A DNA stretch of 64,000 bases, taken from Herbivorax alkaliphila (GTDB lineage Bacteria; Bacillota; Clostridia; Acetivibrionales; Acetivibrionaceae). Under the pieces are notes generated by a model, which was given only the letters and a program-made list of their open reading frames with translations, was not told the origin of the DNA and made no database searches. Below, one piece after another: positions 16,524 to 26,346 of the stretch (position 1 is its first letter; every line of letters begins with the position of its first letter). The stretch covers positions 1 to 64,000 of the forward strand of contig NZ_JAVDDS010000021.1 in the NCBI RefSeq assembly GCF_030848475.1, in the 5' to 3' direction. The position numbers and the translations under genes are program-made.

Positions 16524-17330
16524 TTATATAAATTTCTTTAGTACAACGTGTATTCTATTTTTTTTTGTTAATTTACCTGTTCTTTGTAATACAGCTCTTC
16601 CCTTTCCTTTTATAGATATGGTGTCTTCCTCCTGTACTGTTTTCGAAAGGCTTGAAACCAACTCCCAATTTAAATAAACTCTTTGAGATTTAATCAACGA
16701 GGCTATTTTACTCCTTGAAATTCCAAAACTAGCACTGGCAATACAATCAATTCTCAAAGAAGCCACCGTTGTGCCTATTTCCTTTATTTTGGGTTCAAAG
16801 CTTTTCAATTCACCACTATCTACAACAGTAATATCTACAGTTTTATTACCAACCTTTATAAGGTTGTATTCAATAAATTCTGCTATTTCTTTTAATACAA
16901 CTATCACGCAAAAATCTTCTTTAACTAAAATATCGCCAATTTTTTCTCGTTTAATACCTAATCCCATTAACGAACCTAAATAATCTCTATGGGAAAAAGC
17001 ATTTCTTCCCTTCGTTGTGATTTTAAGAACTTCAAAAAATTTTGTACAAAACCCAGTATCATCAGTCCCTGTTCCTGTTTCGTCTGTTTCTTGCTGCAAA
17101 GAATTTAAAAGCACGACATTAGGACAGAAAACAACAATTGCTCTTTCTGCCCCCCTATAGCCACCTAAAAAACTATAATCTCTTATCCCCATCATATTAA
17201 AAGTTTTCTCAACCAACTTTTGCTGATAGGGATCTAAAAAATCTGAATTAGTATATTTGCTTGTCTTTTCAGATAAGTAGTACTTATCAAGAACTTTTTT
17301 AACTACTATTTTGTCGTCTGTTTTTGACAT
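16524..17330 (-). CDS. ylmH: YlmH-type S4-domain RNA-binding protein
   Basis: RNA-binding protein of 268 residues. The N-terminal two thirds match the YlmH module (DPYQQKLVEKTFNMMG, then FLGGYRGAERAIVVFCP and HRDYLGSLMGLGIKREKIGDIL). The C-terminal S4 domain (residues about 188-255: SKIASLIKSQRVYLNWELVSS, then EEDTISIKGKGRAVL) binds structured RNA. YlmH is reported to help rescue stalled ribosomes in Bacillus. It lies 13 bases before divIVA. Only a weak ribosome site is seen. Confidence 0.92.
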   Translation of the reverse strand: MSKTDDKIVVKKVLDKYYLSEKTSKYTNSDFLDPYQQKLVEKTFNMMGIRDYSFLGGYRGAERAIVVFCPNVVLLNSLQQETDETGTGTDDTGFCTKFFEVLKITTKGRNAFSHRDYLGSLMGLGIKREKIGDILVKEDFCVIVVLKEIAEFIEYNLIKVGNKTVDITVVDSGELKSFEPKIKEIGTTVASLRIDCIASASFGISRSKIASLIKSQRVYLNWELVSSLSKTVQEEDTISIKGKGRAVLQRTGKLTKKNRIHVVLKKFI

Positions 17331-17416
17331 ACTTTTTTAATGCTCTTTCTTCTTTAATAAAATAATTTTTCTAACCAACCTAAAAATATTTTAAGACTTT
17401 TTTACCTTTATCGTAA

Positions 17417-17689
17417 CTATCCCAAAATACCTGTTAAAACGCTTCTCAAGATACGAAGAAGCAAAAATACGATTATCGGTGAAAAATCCACCATCATATT
17501 CTTTCCAAAAGATGTCTTTTGAATTAAGCTTCTAATTGGCGAAAGCAACGGTTCTGTAACTTGATAAATTATTCTAAAAAAAGCATTTTCTTTAGAAATT
17601 GGAAGCCATGAAGAAATAACACGCACAATTAAAGCTATTATTATTATATCAAATAGTAAATTTAATGCTCTTATCAATGTATAACTCAT
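17417..17689 (-). CDS. YggT family membrane protein
   Basis: Ninety-residue protein with two hydrophobic helices separated by the loop ISSWLPISKENAFFRIIYQVTEPLLSPIRSLI, the family signature. Its exact biochemical role is unknown; in Firmicutes it lies between sepF and ylmH in the division cluster, as here. It starts 12 bases after sepF. Confidence 0.9.
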   Translation of the reverse strand: MSYTLIRALNLLFDIIIIALIVRVISSWLPISKENAFFRIIYQVTEPLLSPIRSLIQKTSFGKNMMVDFSPIIVFLLLRILRSVLTGILG

Positions 17690-17701
17690 TTAAATCCCCC
17701 G

Positions 17702-18160
17702 CTATTTCGACCAGGGAAAAGCTGCTTTACCTGTTATTTCTTCTTTTTTTATATGGCTCATAATATCAACATTATGAGGTGCTACAATAAATATATCATT
17801 AGACACTTTTTGTATGTTCCCGTCTAATCCATAAATAGAGCCGCTTAAAAAGTCAACTATCCTCTGAGCAACATCTTTTTGTACATTGCCTAAATTTACA
17901 ACAATAGGCTTTTTATTCTTTAAATGATCACATACATCTTTTGCATCGTCGAAATTCTCAGGTTGTAAAACTATAACCTTAAACTGAGATGTAGAGTGAA
18001 TATTTACAACTTTATTCTGCGGTTTCTTATTTAGAGGCTTAATAAATTGAGGTTTTTCAATATCTTCTTCGAGTTCCTCCTGCTCTTCAATTTCTTCAAC
18101 TTCTTCATCTTCCGTTTCCCACCCAACAAAATTGAGCATTTTGTTAACTAAACTTGACAT
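17702..18160 (-). CDS. sepF: Cell division protein SepF
   Basis: FtsZ-binding division protein of 152 residues. An N-terminal amphipathic helix (SSLVNKMLNFVGWE) anchors it in the membrane, an acidic low-complexity linker follows (about 20-40), and the C-terminal SepF fold begins near residue 60 (FKVIVLQPENFDDAKDVCDHL, then VVNLGNVQKDVAQRIVDFLSGSIYGLDG). SepF tethers the Z ring and shapes the septum. AGGAGG precedes the start. Second gene of the yggS-sepF-yggT-ylmH-divIVA series. Confidence 0.95.
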   Translation of the reverse strand: MSSLVNKMLNFVGWETEDEEVEEIEEQEELEEDIEKPQFIKPLNKKPQNKVVNIHSTSQFKVIVLQPENFDDAKDVCDHLKNKKPIVVNLGNVQKDVAQRIVDFLSGSIYGLDGNIQKVSNDIFIVAPHNVDIMSHIKKEEITGKAAFPWSK

Positions 18161-18236
18161 TTTTAATTACCTCCTGTTATCTTTTGTGATTTTATATGTT
18201 TCATAAAGAGTTTGACATTCTCCACTTCTTAATGCA

Positions 18237-18290
18237 AACCCTTCACAAACGTTGCCGGTATGTCGTACCAAACTATTAATTAAAACAATT
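18237..18290. repeat. Short interspersed hairpin element M, copy 1
   Basis: Between yggS and sepF. Its core, CCGGTATGTCGTACCAAAC with flanking AT-rich bases, resembles a second copy at 37442-37485 (TCGGTATGCCCTACCGAAT). Both fold as a short CGGTA/TACC hairpin. About 30 of 43 bases agree by eye. Confidence 0.4.
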
Positions 18291-18326
18291 GCTTTAAAGA
18301 AGGTATCTTACGGTGAAACCTATAAA

Positions 18327-19028
18327 TTAATCTCTTTTGCCAAACAAAGCCGTTCCAATTCTGACCATGTTCGCTCCCTCTTCAATTGCAACTTCATAAT
18401 CATTACTCATTCCCATGGATAAAAACTCCATACTAATATTATCAAGTTTTTTTTGCTGAATGTCAATAGATAAATCCTTTAAGTTTGAAAATACATATCT
18501 AATATTCTCAGGATTTTCATCATATGGTGCCATTGTCATAAGCCCCCTAACCCTCATACTATCAAAAGTGCTTATTTTTTTCAAAAGTTCCAAGAGTTGT
18601 TCTTTATAAACACCAAACTTACTTTCTTCTCTTGAAACATTTACCTGTACAAGAACATCTATTATTGTGCCAGCCTTTTGAGCTCTTTTTTGAATTTCTG
18701 AAGCTAAACTCAGTCTGTCAACAGAATGTATCAATTTTACCTTATCTACTATATACTTAACCTTGTTTGACTGAAGATGTCCTATATGATGCCAATTACA
18801 TTCCTTATTTATTATATCGTACTTTTTTGTAAGTTCCTGAACTCTATTTTCACCTAAATCTGTTATGCCTTCATCTAACATGGCAGATATTTTTTCAGGC
18901 TCTACAGTTTTAGTAACTGCAATAACTTTAACGCTATCCGCCTTCCTTCCACTTTTTAGTGCTGCCTTTTCAATTTTAGACATCACTAATTCAAGATTTC
19001 CCCTTAAATAATCAAATTCTTTTTTCAT
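18327..19028 (-). CDS. yggS: YggS-type PLP homeostasis protein
   Basis: PLP-binding protein of 233 residues (alanine-racemase-like barrel, no racemase activity) that buffers free PLP. Lys40 in KVIAVTKTV holds PLP, and SMGMSNDYEVAIEEGANMVRIGTALFG is the C-terminal signature. Its ATG overlaps the stop of the preceding gene as TGATG, so the two are coupled. In B. subtilis the homolog is ylmE, in the same gene order before sepF. Confidence 0.95.
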   Translation of the reverse strand: MKKEFDYLRGNLELVMSKIEKAALKSGRKADSVKVIAVTKTVEPEKISAMLDEGITDLGENRVQELTKKYDIINKECNWHHIGHLQSNKVKYIVDKVKLIHSVDRLSLASEIQKRAQKAGTIIDVLVQVNVSREESKFGVYKEQLLELLKKISTFDSMRVRGLMTMAPYDENPENIRYVFSNLKDLSIDIQQKKLDNISMEFLSMGMSNDYEVAIEEGANMVRIGTALFGKRD

Positions 19029-20302
19029 CACTCAATCATCTGCCCTTCCTCAATGTTTTTTGGATTTAAAATATAGGATGAATACAGCTGTACACCACCA
19101 CTATGAGAGTTTTCAGTATTTTTTATAATAGCCAGCTTTTCATCTCTTCCTTTAATCTTTACAGTAACAAATCTGGCACGATTTGCTCTAACCAATACTA
19201 TTTCAGCTGTCATATCCCTCTCATTAATATTGACAAGGCTTTCTATTGGAACGATAAATCCTGAATGTCTAGTCTTTATTAAGTCTATATTTATCTTTCT
19301 TAAAGCCGCCGTCTCCCTTAATGCCTTATCTACATTAACAGCCATTATATATTTTCCATCCATTTTTTCTGATTTATAATTTATTATTCCATCAATTATC
19401 CTATCTATGTCATTTATTCTAACCTCCACTTTCTCACCTTCTTCAAAATTTGAAGCCTCATCTTTATCCATAACAAAAAGGATATCATAGTGGATATCTT
19501 TAATTATTTTCAAAAGAGGACTATTCTCATTTACAATTAAGTCATCGTGACTTCTGTGATTTTCAGTAATTTTGATGTTTTCTAAATCCTCCAAAGTCAA
19601 TTTCTCAATTATATCCGGCGTCAACATATGCTCATGCCCATCAATTACATAAGATACTGTTCCTGTATATTCTGAAATAATATCTTCTGTATTTTCCATT
19701 ATCATATTTTGCAGTGTATCTCTTTCATCTTTTAATGACTGAATATGCGCAGATGGCTCTCCATAACTTCCAATAATAGTAGCTTGTTTTAGTATTAGTT
19801 CATCAACTTCATCTCTTAAATTACCAATTTTTGAAAAATTATTTTGATTTACGCAATCCGCCAAAAGAATAAGCTTATCATCAATCATTTTCTCTATTTT
19901 GGTTAGATCTCGAGAAAATAAATTGTTATTTTCATTTTCATTTCGTTTTGCTTCTATTATTCTTAAATCCAAGTTTCTCAAATCATCTAAAAGTACCTGC
20001 GATATATTATCCACTATTGTAACAATTCTAGAGTTGACCCGAACTCTTTCACCCTCATTTATTTCTCTTATACACTTTCCTTCAACAGGTGAATTAATAA
20101 CTGTTTCATTTCTAACAATATACGCATTTGTATTAACAGAGCTTTCAATCTCACCTTTCCTTATGAATTCAGTGTTAATATTATTCCCATATATCCATAA
20201 TATAAGAGAAGGAATGTATAAAATTAAAAAGAAAATAATAAAAATACTTCCTAATCGTATTTTATTTCGAACTTTTTGTTTTATCTTTTGTTTTTCACCC
20301 AT
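19028..20302 (-). CDS. HlyD/membrane-fusion-like anchored protein
   Basis: A 424-residue protein with one N-terminal transmembrane helix (about 16-42) and a large outside part. It starts with a biotinyl-lipoyl-like half (SSVNTNAYIVRNETVINSPVEGKC, then INEGERVRVNSRIVTI), then a coiled coil (about 100-200), then beta-rich segments with repeated VRINDIDR-like strands. This order fits the HlyD/membrane-fusion-protein family as found in a Firmicutes gene beside ylmE/sepF. No transporter is next to it, so a role in envelope assembly rather than export is equally possible. AAGGAGG precedes the ATG at 20302. Confidence 0.75.
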   Translation of the reverse strand: MGEKQKIKQKVRNKIRLGSIFIIFFLILYIPSLILWIYGNNINTEFIRKGEIESSVNTNAYIVRNETVINSPVEGKCIREINEGERVRVNSRIVTIVDNISQVLLDDLRNLDLRIIEAKRNENENNNLFSRDLTKIEKMIDDKLILLADCVNQNNFSKIGNLRDEVDELILKQATIIGSYGEPSAHIQSLKDERDTLQNMIMENTEDIISEYTGTVSYVIDGHEHMLTPDIIEKLTLEDLENIKITENHRSHDDLIVNENSPLLKIIKDIHYDILFVMDKDEASNFEEGEKVEVRINDIDRIIDGIINYKSEKMDGKYIMAVNVDKALRETAALRKINIDLIKTRHSGFIVPIESLVNINERDMTAEIVLVRANRARFVTVKIKGRDEKLAIIKNTENSHSGGVQLYSSYILNPKNIEEGQMIE

Positions 20303-20313
20303 TTTAATCCTCC

Positions 20314-21606
20314 TTAGCAAACCACCAAGCCTTTTTCCATCATTTTCTGAATGGATATCATAACTGCAAGTTTTACATGTTCATAAACCAACCCTCCCTG
20401 CATATATGCTGCATATGGTGGTTTAATTGGTGCATCTGCACTTAGCTCAATAGAAGCCCCTTGAATAAATGCTCCAGCAGCCATTATTACAGGACTGTCA
20501 TAACCAGGCATTTCCCACGGCTCAGGTAAAACATACGAATCCACTGGAGAGCCCTTTTGAATTCCCTGACAAAATGCAATTAAACTCTCAGCATTTCCAA
20601 ACTCCACAGCCTGAATAATATCTCCTCTTTTTTTACCAATGTCAGGACTTGTATTAAACCCTAAAATATTCATTAATGATGCACAAAACACGGCACCTTT
20701 TAAGCTTTCTGCAACAACATGAGGTGCAAAAAACAACCCCTGAAACATAAGCCTGTTATTTCCTAAAGATGCCCCTACTTCTCTTCCTAATCCTGGAGTT
20801 GTCATTCTATACGCCGCCTTTTCAACAGCTTCTTTCTTACCAGTTATATAACCACCTGTAGGTGCAAGCCCTCCTCCTGGATTTTTTATAAGTGAACCTG
20901 CTATAATATCAGCTCCAACTTCAACAGGCTCACTCTCTTCAACAAACTCTCCATAACAGTTATCAACCATTACAATTACATCATTTTTTATACTTTTTAC
21001 AAATTCTACAGCACTTTTAATGTCCTCAGTTGTCAAAGACCTTCTCCATGCATATCCACGTGATTTCTGTATAAAAATTAGTTTAGTCTTTTTAGATATT
21101 GCTTCTTTTACAGATTTATAATCAATACACCCATCTTCTAAAAATTCCACCTGTTTATAAAAAACTCCAAACTCTTTTAAAGATCCTGCATCATTTCCTC
21201 TTATCCCAATAACTTCTTCAAGTGTGTCATAGGGTTTTCCTGTAATTGATAACATTTCGTCACCCGGCCTTAAGTTCCCATATAAACATATTGCCAGTGC
21301 ATGAGTCCCGGATACTATCTGATGTCTTACCAGTGCATCTTCTGCACAAAAAACCTCTTTATAAACTGATTCTAAAGTATCCCTTCCCTTATCATCGTAT
21401 CCATAACCTGTAGTACCATTAAAATGCGAATCATCTAAATTGTTTTTTTGCATTGCCCTTATAACTTTTAACTGATTATATTCTTTTATTTCATTTATTC
21501 TACAAAACTCATTAGATGCTTCCTTTTCTGCCGAAGCAGCCAAGTCTAAAACTTTTTTATCAACTTTAAATTGATCTTTTATGTATTTTTGAAATCCAGA
21601 TAACAT
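20314..21606 (-). CDS. Methionine gamma-lyase family PLP protein (YnbB/aluminium-resistance type)
   Basis: PLP-dependent Cys/Met-metabolism-fold enzyme of 430 residues. The N-terminus carries FNGTTGYGYDDKGRDTLE, and IVSGTHALAICLYGNLRPGDEM is the cofactor-proximal region. The Schiff-base lysine lies in GSLIKNPGGGLAPTGGYI. This subfamily is annotated as 'methionine gamma-lyase family' or 'aluminium resistance protein'; its true reaction is not well established. It is the first gene of the run that continues through the HlyD-like gene, yggS and sepF. The ATG at 21606 follows GAGG. Confidence 0.88.
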   Translation of the reverse strand: MLSGFQKYIKDQFKVDKKVLDLAASAEKEASNEFCRINEIKEYNQLKVIRAMQKNNLDDSHFNGTTGYGYDDKGRDTLESVYKEVFCAEDALVRHQIVSGTHALAICLYGNLRPGDEMLSITGKPYDTLEEVIGIRGNDAGSLKEFGVFYKQVEFLEDGCIDYKSVKEAISKKTKLIFIQKSRGYAWRRSLTTEDIKSAVEFVKSIKNDVIVMVDNCYGEFVEESEPVEVGADIIAGSLIKNPGGGLAPTGGYITGKKEAVEKAAYRMTTPGLGREVGASLGNNRLMFQGLFFAPHVVAESLKGAVFCASLMNILGFNTSPDIGKKRGDIIQAVEFGNAESLIAFCQGIQKGSPVDSYVLPEPWEMPGYDSPVIMAAGAFIQGASIELSADAPIKPPYAAYMQGGLVYEHVKLAVMISIQKMMEKGLVVC

Positions 21607-21777
21607 ACTTCTACCTCTCATATTACTTATATTTTTACTAAATTTATATAACAGAAAAACTCCATCTATTAATTATATATTAACTTTTTTTCCATATCAA
21701 CAACAAACTAAATGTACCACGTTTCTGGAATATTGTTCTTCACCTTTAATACATATAACATTAATGTTAGGCAGTTT

Positions 21778-21830
21778 ACAGCTATATATTTTTTGTTATA
21801 ATGATATTATAGCAAAAAATATATAGCTGT
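21778..21830. promoter_or_regulatory. 53-bp near-perfect palindrome over the rluA promoter
   Basis: Perfect 18-base arms (21778-21795 and 21813-21830) enclose an inner 6-base inverted repeat with a 3-base loop; only one base pair in the 25-bp stem fails. The left half holds TATAAT (21797-21802) with TTTACA 16 bases before it, a plausible rluA promoter. The mirror half carries TATAAT on the other strand. It could be a dimeric-repressor operator or a cruciform-forming promoter. Confidence 0.7.
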
Positions 21831-21871
21831 AGTATGTTAGAAATTAGAAAACAACTAAACTGGTGATTAAA

Positions 21872-22849
21872 ATGAATTTCAAATATAGTGTTGATACTGA
21901 ATCTTCAGGCAAAACAGTAAAGTATATTTTAAAAAATAAACTGGAATTTTCTCAAAAATTGATACGTCAGTTAAAATATCAAAACAAAATATTTTTAAAT
22001 GGCAAATCAGTGTTTGTTAACAAAATTATAAATAAAAATGACATTATTGAAGTTGATATGAATCTTGAAGAAAAGTCAGAAGGGGTAATACCTGAAGACA
22101 TTCCAATAAATATCATCTATGAGGATGAAGCATTAATAGCCTTAAACAAGCAGCCTGGAGTTATTGTACATCCTACCTGTAACCACTCTAAAGGAACTTT
22201 GGCAAATGCAATTTCTTATCATTTTGCAAAAAATAAAGTTTTGCGTAAAATAAGACCTGTTATGCGATTAGACAGAGATACTTCTGGGGTTATTATATTT
22301 GCAAAAAATTCTTTTTCCCAGGATTTTTTGATAAAGCAGATGAATAACAATTCATTTTACAAAGAATATACGGGAATAGTAAATGGTTTAGTTAAAACTC
22401 CTCATGGAACTATAAACTTTCCAATATCAAGAAAGCCTGGGAGTATAATCGAAAGATGTACTTCTTCAAATGGAGAGCCGTCGGTAACCCATTATAAAGT
22501 TATTGAGCATCTTAAAAATGCTACACTTTTAAGTTTTGTCTTAGAAACTGGAAGAACTCATCAAATAAGAGTTCACTGTGAGTCTTTTGGACACCCTCTT
22601 TTAGGTGATACTCTTTACAACAATTTGCAAAATGAAAATTTGTCACTCTCTGAGAAAAAAATATTTCCTTTAGAAAATTGTATTATTACCTCAAAAGACT
22701 TTCCTTCAAAAGAGAGTGTATTCATAGACAGACAGGCACTTCATTCATCAAAAGCAGCTTTTATTCATCCAGTTACTAAAAAACTCCTTCAATTAACTGC
22801 CCCTCTTCCTTATGACATTAAAAAGCTTAAGGAAATATTGAGAAAATAA
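21872..22849 (+). CDS. RluA family 23S rRNA pseudouridine synthase
   Basis: Converts specific uridines to pseudouridine in rRNA. The 325 residues hold an S4 domain (FSQKLIRQLKYQNKIFLNGKSV) and the catalytic barrel. Asp134 in MRLDRDTSGVI is the active-site aspartate, and GRTHQIRVHCESFGHPLLGD is the family C-terminal motif. The ATG at 21872 is preferred over a GTG at 21863 that lacks a ribosome site. Clostridia carry several RluA paralogs, so RluD versus others is not assigned. Confidence 0.93.
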   Translation: MNFKYSVDTESSGKTVKYILKNKLEFSQKLIRQLKYQNKIFLNGKSVFVNKIINKNDIIEVDMNLEEKSEGVIPEDIPINIIYEDEALIALNKQPGVIVHPTCNHSKGTLANAISYHFAKNKVLRKIRPVMRLDRDTSGVIIFAKNSFSQDFLIKQMNNNSFYKEYTGIVNGLVKTPHGTINFPISRKPGSIIERCTSSNGEPSVTHYKVIEHLKNATLLSFVLETGRTHQIRVHCESFGHPLLGDTLYNNLQNENLSLSEKKIFPLENCIITSKDFPSKESVFIDRQALHSSKAAFIHPVTKKLLQLTAPLPYDIKKLKEILRK

Positions 22850-22957
22850 CGCTCTATTCATTTACACTATTTTTAATTGGTGCTATTATAGTACTTGTTT
22901 TGAAATAAAAGTTCTAAAACTTATTATTATAAACAAGTATCTAATGGAGGGATTTTG

Positions 22958-23533
22958 ATGGAAGTATTAAAAGATCGATATACTATCACCGAATTAAGCC
23001 AAAATCTTAGTGTAACAGATCATGCCCTGAGATATTATGAAAAAGAATTTAATATGTATGTTCCCAAGGACAAAAGAGGAAGACGATATTATACCCCAGA
23101 CGTTGCAAACATTATGTATCAAATAAAAAACATGCGAGATGAGGGTCTAGAAATTAAAGCAATCAAAAAAATACTTAAACCTGAAATAGAATTAATAGCT
23201 CCAAAACCTTCAGAAGAAAACAACTCTAATTCTCTTACTCGAATAGATGGGAAAAATAATTCATTAGAAATTCAAAAATTTTTCCAAGACTTTAGTGAAA
23301 AGCTTACAGATAGTTTTTCACTAACAGTAACAACTGCTAAAGATGACATTACAGCTGAACTTAACAAAACCAAACTTGAACTTGGAGCTTGTGTGGAAAA
23401 TAACATGCGAAAGTTTGAAAGCAAAATGGACAAGCACTTTCAAAATGTTGATAAATCTATAGGAATATGGCGTGAAAAAAACAGTGGTGGATTTTTTAAA
23501 AAGCTTAGCAAAAAATTTTTCAAAAAGGTTTAA
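22958..23533 (+). CDS. MerR family transcriptional regulator
   Basis: A 191-residue regulator with a MerR winged helix at residues 8-75 (TITELSQNLSVTDHALRYYEKE, then RRYYTPDVANIMYQIKNMRDEGLEIKAI). An amphipathic coiled coil (about 105-165) and a very basic tail (KKLSKKFFKK) follow. There is no cysteine pattern for metal sensing, so the signal is unknown. The architecture resembles MerR proteins of Firmicutes with chromosome or spore-related roles, but I cannot be specific. The ATG at 22958 follows GGAGGG. Confidence 0.82.
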   Translation: MEVLKDRYTITELSQNLSVTDHALRYYEKEFNMYVPKDKRGRRYYTPDVANIMYQIKNMRDEGLEIKAIKKILKPEIELIAPKPSEENNSNSLTRIDGKNNSLEIQKFFQDFSEKLTDSFSLTVTTAKDDITAELNKTKLELGACVENNMRKFESKMDKHFQNVDKSIGIWREKNSGGFFKKLSKKFFKKV

Positions 23534-23536
23534 GTG

Positions 23537-23570
23537 CGAAAAGGGCATTAATCGCCCCTATCGCTTTTCA
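23537..23570. terminator. Bidirectional terminator after the MerR gene
   Basis: GAAAAGGGC and GCCC..TTTTC arms form an imperfect stem followed by T6 on the plus strand. The hairpin overlaps the last codons of the converging receiver gene. Confidence 0.6.
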
Positions 23571-23962
23571 TTTTTTAAACCAAGTCTTTCCATGACTTGA
23601 ATAAACTTATCTGTGTCAATTGGTTTTGCTGCATAGGCTTCACAACCATCCTCGAATGAGTCAAATACATTTGTTTTATCATTTAGTGCAGTGGTCATAA
23701 TTATCTTTACTTTTTCAGCCTCTTTAATCTCTTTTTGCTTTTCAATGTCCCTTATTGTTTTAAGAACCTTTTTCCCGTCTACCTTAGGCATCATAATATC
23801 TAAACAAATCAAGTCATAAGGTTCTTTTTCATCTAACGCCATCATATAAGCTTCAATGGCCTCTGCACCATCAATTGTAATGTCGCACTCTCCATATGAA
23901 GAGAGAAATTTGTACAAAAATTTCCGACAAGCAAAATCATCTTCTGCAATAAGGATTTTCAT
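23558..23962 (-). CDS. Stand-alone response regulator receiver protein
   Basis: A 134-residue CheY-like receiver without an output domain. The acidic pocket is Glu7-Asp8-Asp9, the phospho-acceptor is Asp55 (LICLDIMMP), and the conserved Thr and Lys lie in IIMTTALND and AAKPID. It follows the hybrid kinase gene by about 60 bases on the same strand and is the likely end of the long chemotaxis transcript. It may receive phosphate from that kinase or from CheA. Confidence 0.92.
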   Translation of the reverse strand: MKILIAEDDFACRKFLYKFLSSYGECDITIDGAEAIEAYMMALDEKEPYDLICLDIMMPKVDGKKVLKTIRDIEKQKEIKEAEKVKIIMTTALNDKTNVFDSFEDGCEAYAAKPIDTDKFIQVMERLGLKNEKR

Positions 23963-24024
23963 GGTATTTACCCCTTTCTTTTATATAGTAATAACCAAAT
24001 AAATGGCCTATTTTAAAGCTTTGT

Positions 24025-26334
24025 TTATAGTTCTAACTTTTCTTTTAGTTTCTTTAAATATTCTTTAAGTTCTTTGTAGTTTTCTCTTCTTGATAAAAGC
24101 AACATTTTAAAAGAAATTTTTTTCTCTTCTGTCTTTTTTACCATACTTTTAATTTTAATTATAGTTGATTCAATTAGTTTTTTGTCCATTTTATAAAGAG
24201 CTTTTTCTAAGTCTTCTATATAATTTTCCATACTCCTCTCACTTAAATGATTAACTTTCACATGTTCCACTTGCCTAGGCACTTGGTCTTTTGAGATTGT
24301 ATTTTCCTTTAAATTATTTTCTTTCTCTTCTCCAAAGATATCATTAATTGTATTAAATAATTCTTCAAATTCAACAGGCTTGGGTATATATCTATCCATT
24401 CCACAAGAGAGAAATTTTTCTTTATCGCCTTTTAATGCGTGTGCAGTAATGGCTATTATAGGAACATGATTTCCTATACCTTTTTCTAGCTCTCTTATCC
24501 TTCTAGTGGTTTCTATTCCATCCATTTTAGGCATCTGCACATCCATTAAAATTAAATCAAAGTGCTTTTCCTTAAATAATTTTAATGCCTCAATTCCATT
24601 GCTTGCAATGCTAATTAAATGTCCTTCATCCCTTATAGATTTTGATAAAACTATTTGATTTACTTCGTCATCCTCAACAATAAGAATGTCAAGCATTTTA
24701 TTTACTTCTTTGTTGTTTTTATCATTACAATGATATGTTTTAAAATGACCTCTGTTTTCGTTAACCAATTCACATGTAAAATAAAAAATACTTCCCTTTC
24801 CCTTCTCACTTTCCAACCAAATACTTCCACCCATCATTTCAATAATTCTTTTAGATATTACAAGTCCAAGTCCAGTTCCTCCATATTTTCTAGTAATTGA
24901 ACCATCTACCTGACTAAAGCTGACAAAAAGTTTTTTTACATCTTCTTTTGAAATTCCAATACCGGTATCCGAAACTGCAAATCTTAGCTTTATTTTGTTA
25001 TTAGAATTCTCTAACACATCAACTGTAACTACAATTTCACCATAATCAGTAAATTTTATAGCATTAGATAATAAATTGTTTAGTACCTGTAAAATTTTAT
25101 TAGAATCCCCTACTAAAATTTTAGGTAAATCTCTATCCACTCTGTAACTTAATTCAAGTCCTTTTTTATGTGCCTTTACCATATGAGTTTTGCATACATC
25201 GTCTAAAAGTTTAACAATATTAAATTGAACACTTTCTAAAGTCATCTTCCCTGCCTCTATTTTAGAATAATCCAAAATGTCATTTATTACATTTAAAAGC
25301 ATATGGGCACATGAATTAATTATATTAACATTTTCTTTTTGATCATTATCAAGATTAGTATCTAAAGTTAACTCTGTCATACCTATAATGCCATTTAAAG
25401 GAGTGCGAATTTCATGACTCATATTTGCTAAAAATTCACTTTTAGCTTTGTTTGCAGCTTCTGCATCTTCTTTTGCTCTTTTTATAACTCTTTCCATTTC
25501 TTTTTTTTCAGTAATATTATCAAGTGTCACCAATACAAATTCCTCTTCATCCATAATTAAAGGAACAGCATTTAGTCTAATCCAAAATCTTTTTTTCTCC
25601 CAATCAACCAATGCTATGTGCTTAACTTCAACTCCATAAATAGCTTGACCTGTGCTAAATACACTGTCAATTGTTTTGATGATTTTGCAATTTTTACATT
25701 CACCTTTATTTTTATATTCTACGCTCAATTCAGAACTGTTAATGCAAGCTATTCCTTCTCCAATTTTTTTATAATTTGCATTGTCTCTATCACCTTTTAA
25801 AACTTCCAGCACTGATTCATTTAATTTTACTATTTCATACTTTTTATTAACAATAACCATTCCAATTGGAGCAGAATCAAATATTTCCTTTAGGTTTTTC
25901 TTTTCGTTTGCCAGTTGCTTTTCAGCTTTTTTAATTCTGGTTATATTTCTAAATACAACTATAATTCCCTTTATTTTGTTTTGGGAGTCCACAATAGGAG
26001 CACTGCTTGCAGAAATATAACTTTCTTTTCCTTTTCTCGAAATAAGTACAGTGTCTTTTTTTAATCCAACTGGCTTTTTAGCTTTTAATACAGATACAAA
26101 TGGACTTTCTAAGGGAGTTTTAGTATCTTTATTAAATATCACAAAAACTTCACTGATAGGTATGCCTTCTGCCTCTTTAGCTGACCAACCTGTTAGTTTT
26201 TCTGCTACGTTATTCATCATAGTAATACTGCCATCAGAACTTGTAGTAATTACCCCATCTCCTATGCTCTGTAAAGTGATTTCTAATTTTTCCAGTTCTT
26301 TTTTAAGTGCTTTTATATGTAAATCCCTATTCAT
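24025..26334 (-). CDS. Hybrid sensor histidine kinase (PAS-PAS-HisKA-HATPase-REC)
   Basis: Cytosolic hybrid kinase of 769 residues without transmembrane segments. Order: a PAS domain (about 15-135, [19 protein letters not shown]), a second PAS (about 147-275, [13 protein letters not shown]) that contains CKNCK, a coiled coil, the H box with His307 ([15 protein letters not shown]), and the N, G1 and G2 boxes ([21 protein letters not shown]). A receiver follows with Asp598 ([13 protein letters not shown]), and then a 110-residue helical tail that lacks an obvious Hpt histidine motif. The cysteine pair in PAS-B could hold metal or sense redox. It is 9 bases from cheB in the same operon. The ATG at 26334 follows GAGGAG. 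Confidence 0.93.
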   Translation of the reverse strand: MNRDLHIKALKKELEKLEITLQSIGDGVITTSSDGSITMMNNVAEKLTGWSAKEAEGIPISEVFVIFNKDTKTPLESPFVSVLKAKKPVGLKKDTVLISRKGKESYISASSAPIVDSQNKIKGIIVVFRNITRIKKAEKQLANEKKNLKEIFDSAPIGMVIVNKKYEIVKLNESVLEVLKGDRDNANYKKIGEGIACINSSELSVEYKNKGECKNCKIIKTIDSVFSTGQAIYGVEVKHIALVDWEKKRFWIRLNAVPLIMDEEEFVLVTLDNITEKKEMERVIKRAKEDAEAANKAKSEFLANMSHEIRTPLNGIIGMTELTLDTNLDNDQKENVNIINSCAHMLLNVINDILDYSKIEAGKMTLESVQFNIVKLLDDVCKTHMVKAHKKGLELSYRVDRDLPKILVGDSNKILQVLNNLLSNAIKFTDYGEIVVTVDVLENSNNKIKLRFAVSDTGIGISKEDVKKLFVSFSQVDGSITRKYGGTGLGLVISKRIIEMMGGSIWLESEKGKGSIFYFTCELVNENRGHFKTYHCNDKNNKEVNKMLDILIVEDDEVNQIVLSKSIRDEGHLISIASNGIEALKLFKEKHFDLILMDVQMPKMDGIETTRRIRELEKGIGNHVPIIAITAHALKGDKEKFLSCGMDRYIPKPVEFEELFNTINDIFGEEKENNLKENTISKDQVPRQVEHVKVNHLSERSMENYIEDLEKALYKMDKKLIESTIIKIKSMVKKTEEKKISFKMLLLSRRENYKELKEYLKKLKEKLEL

Positions 26335-26346
26335 CAAAAAGACTCC

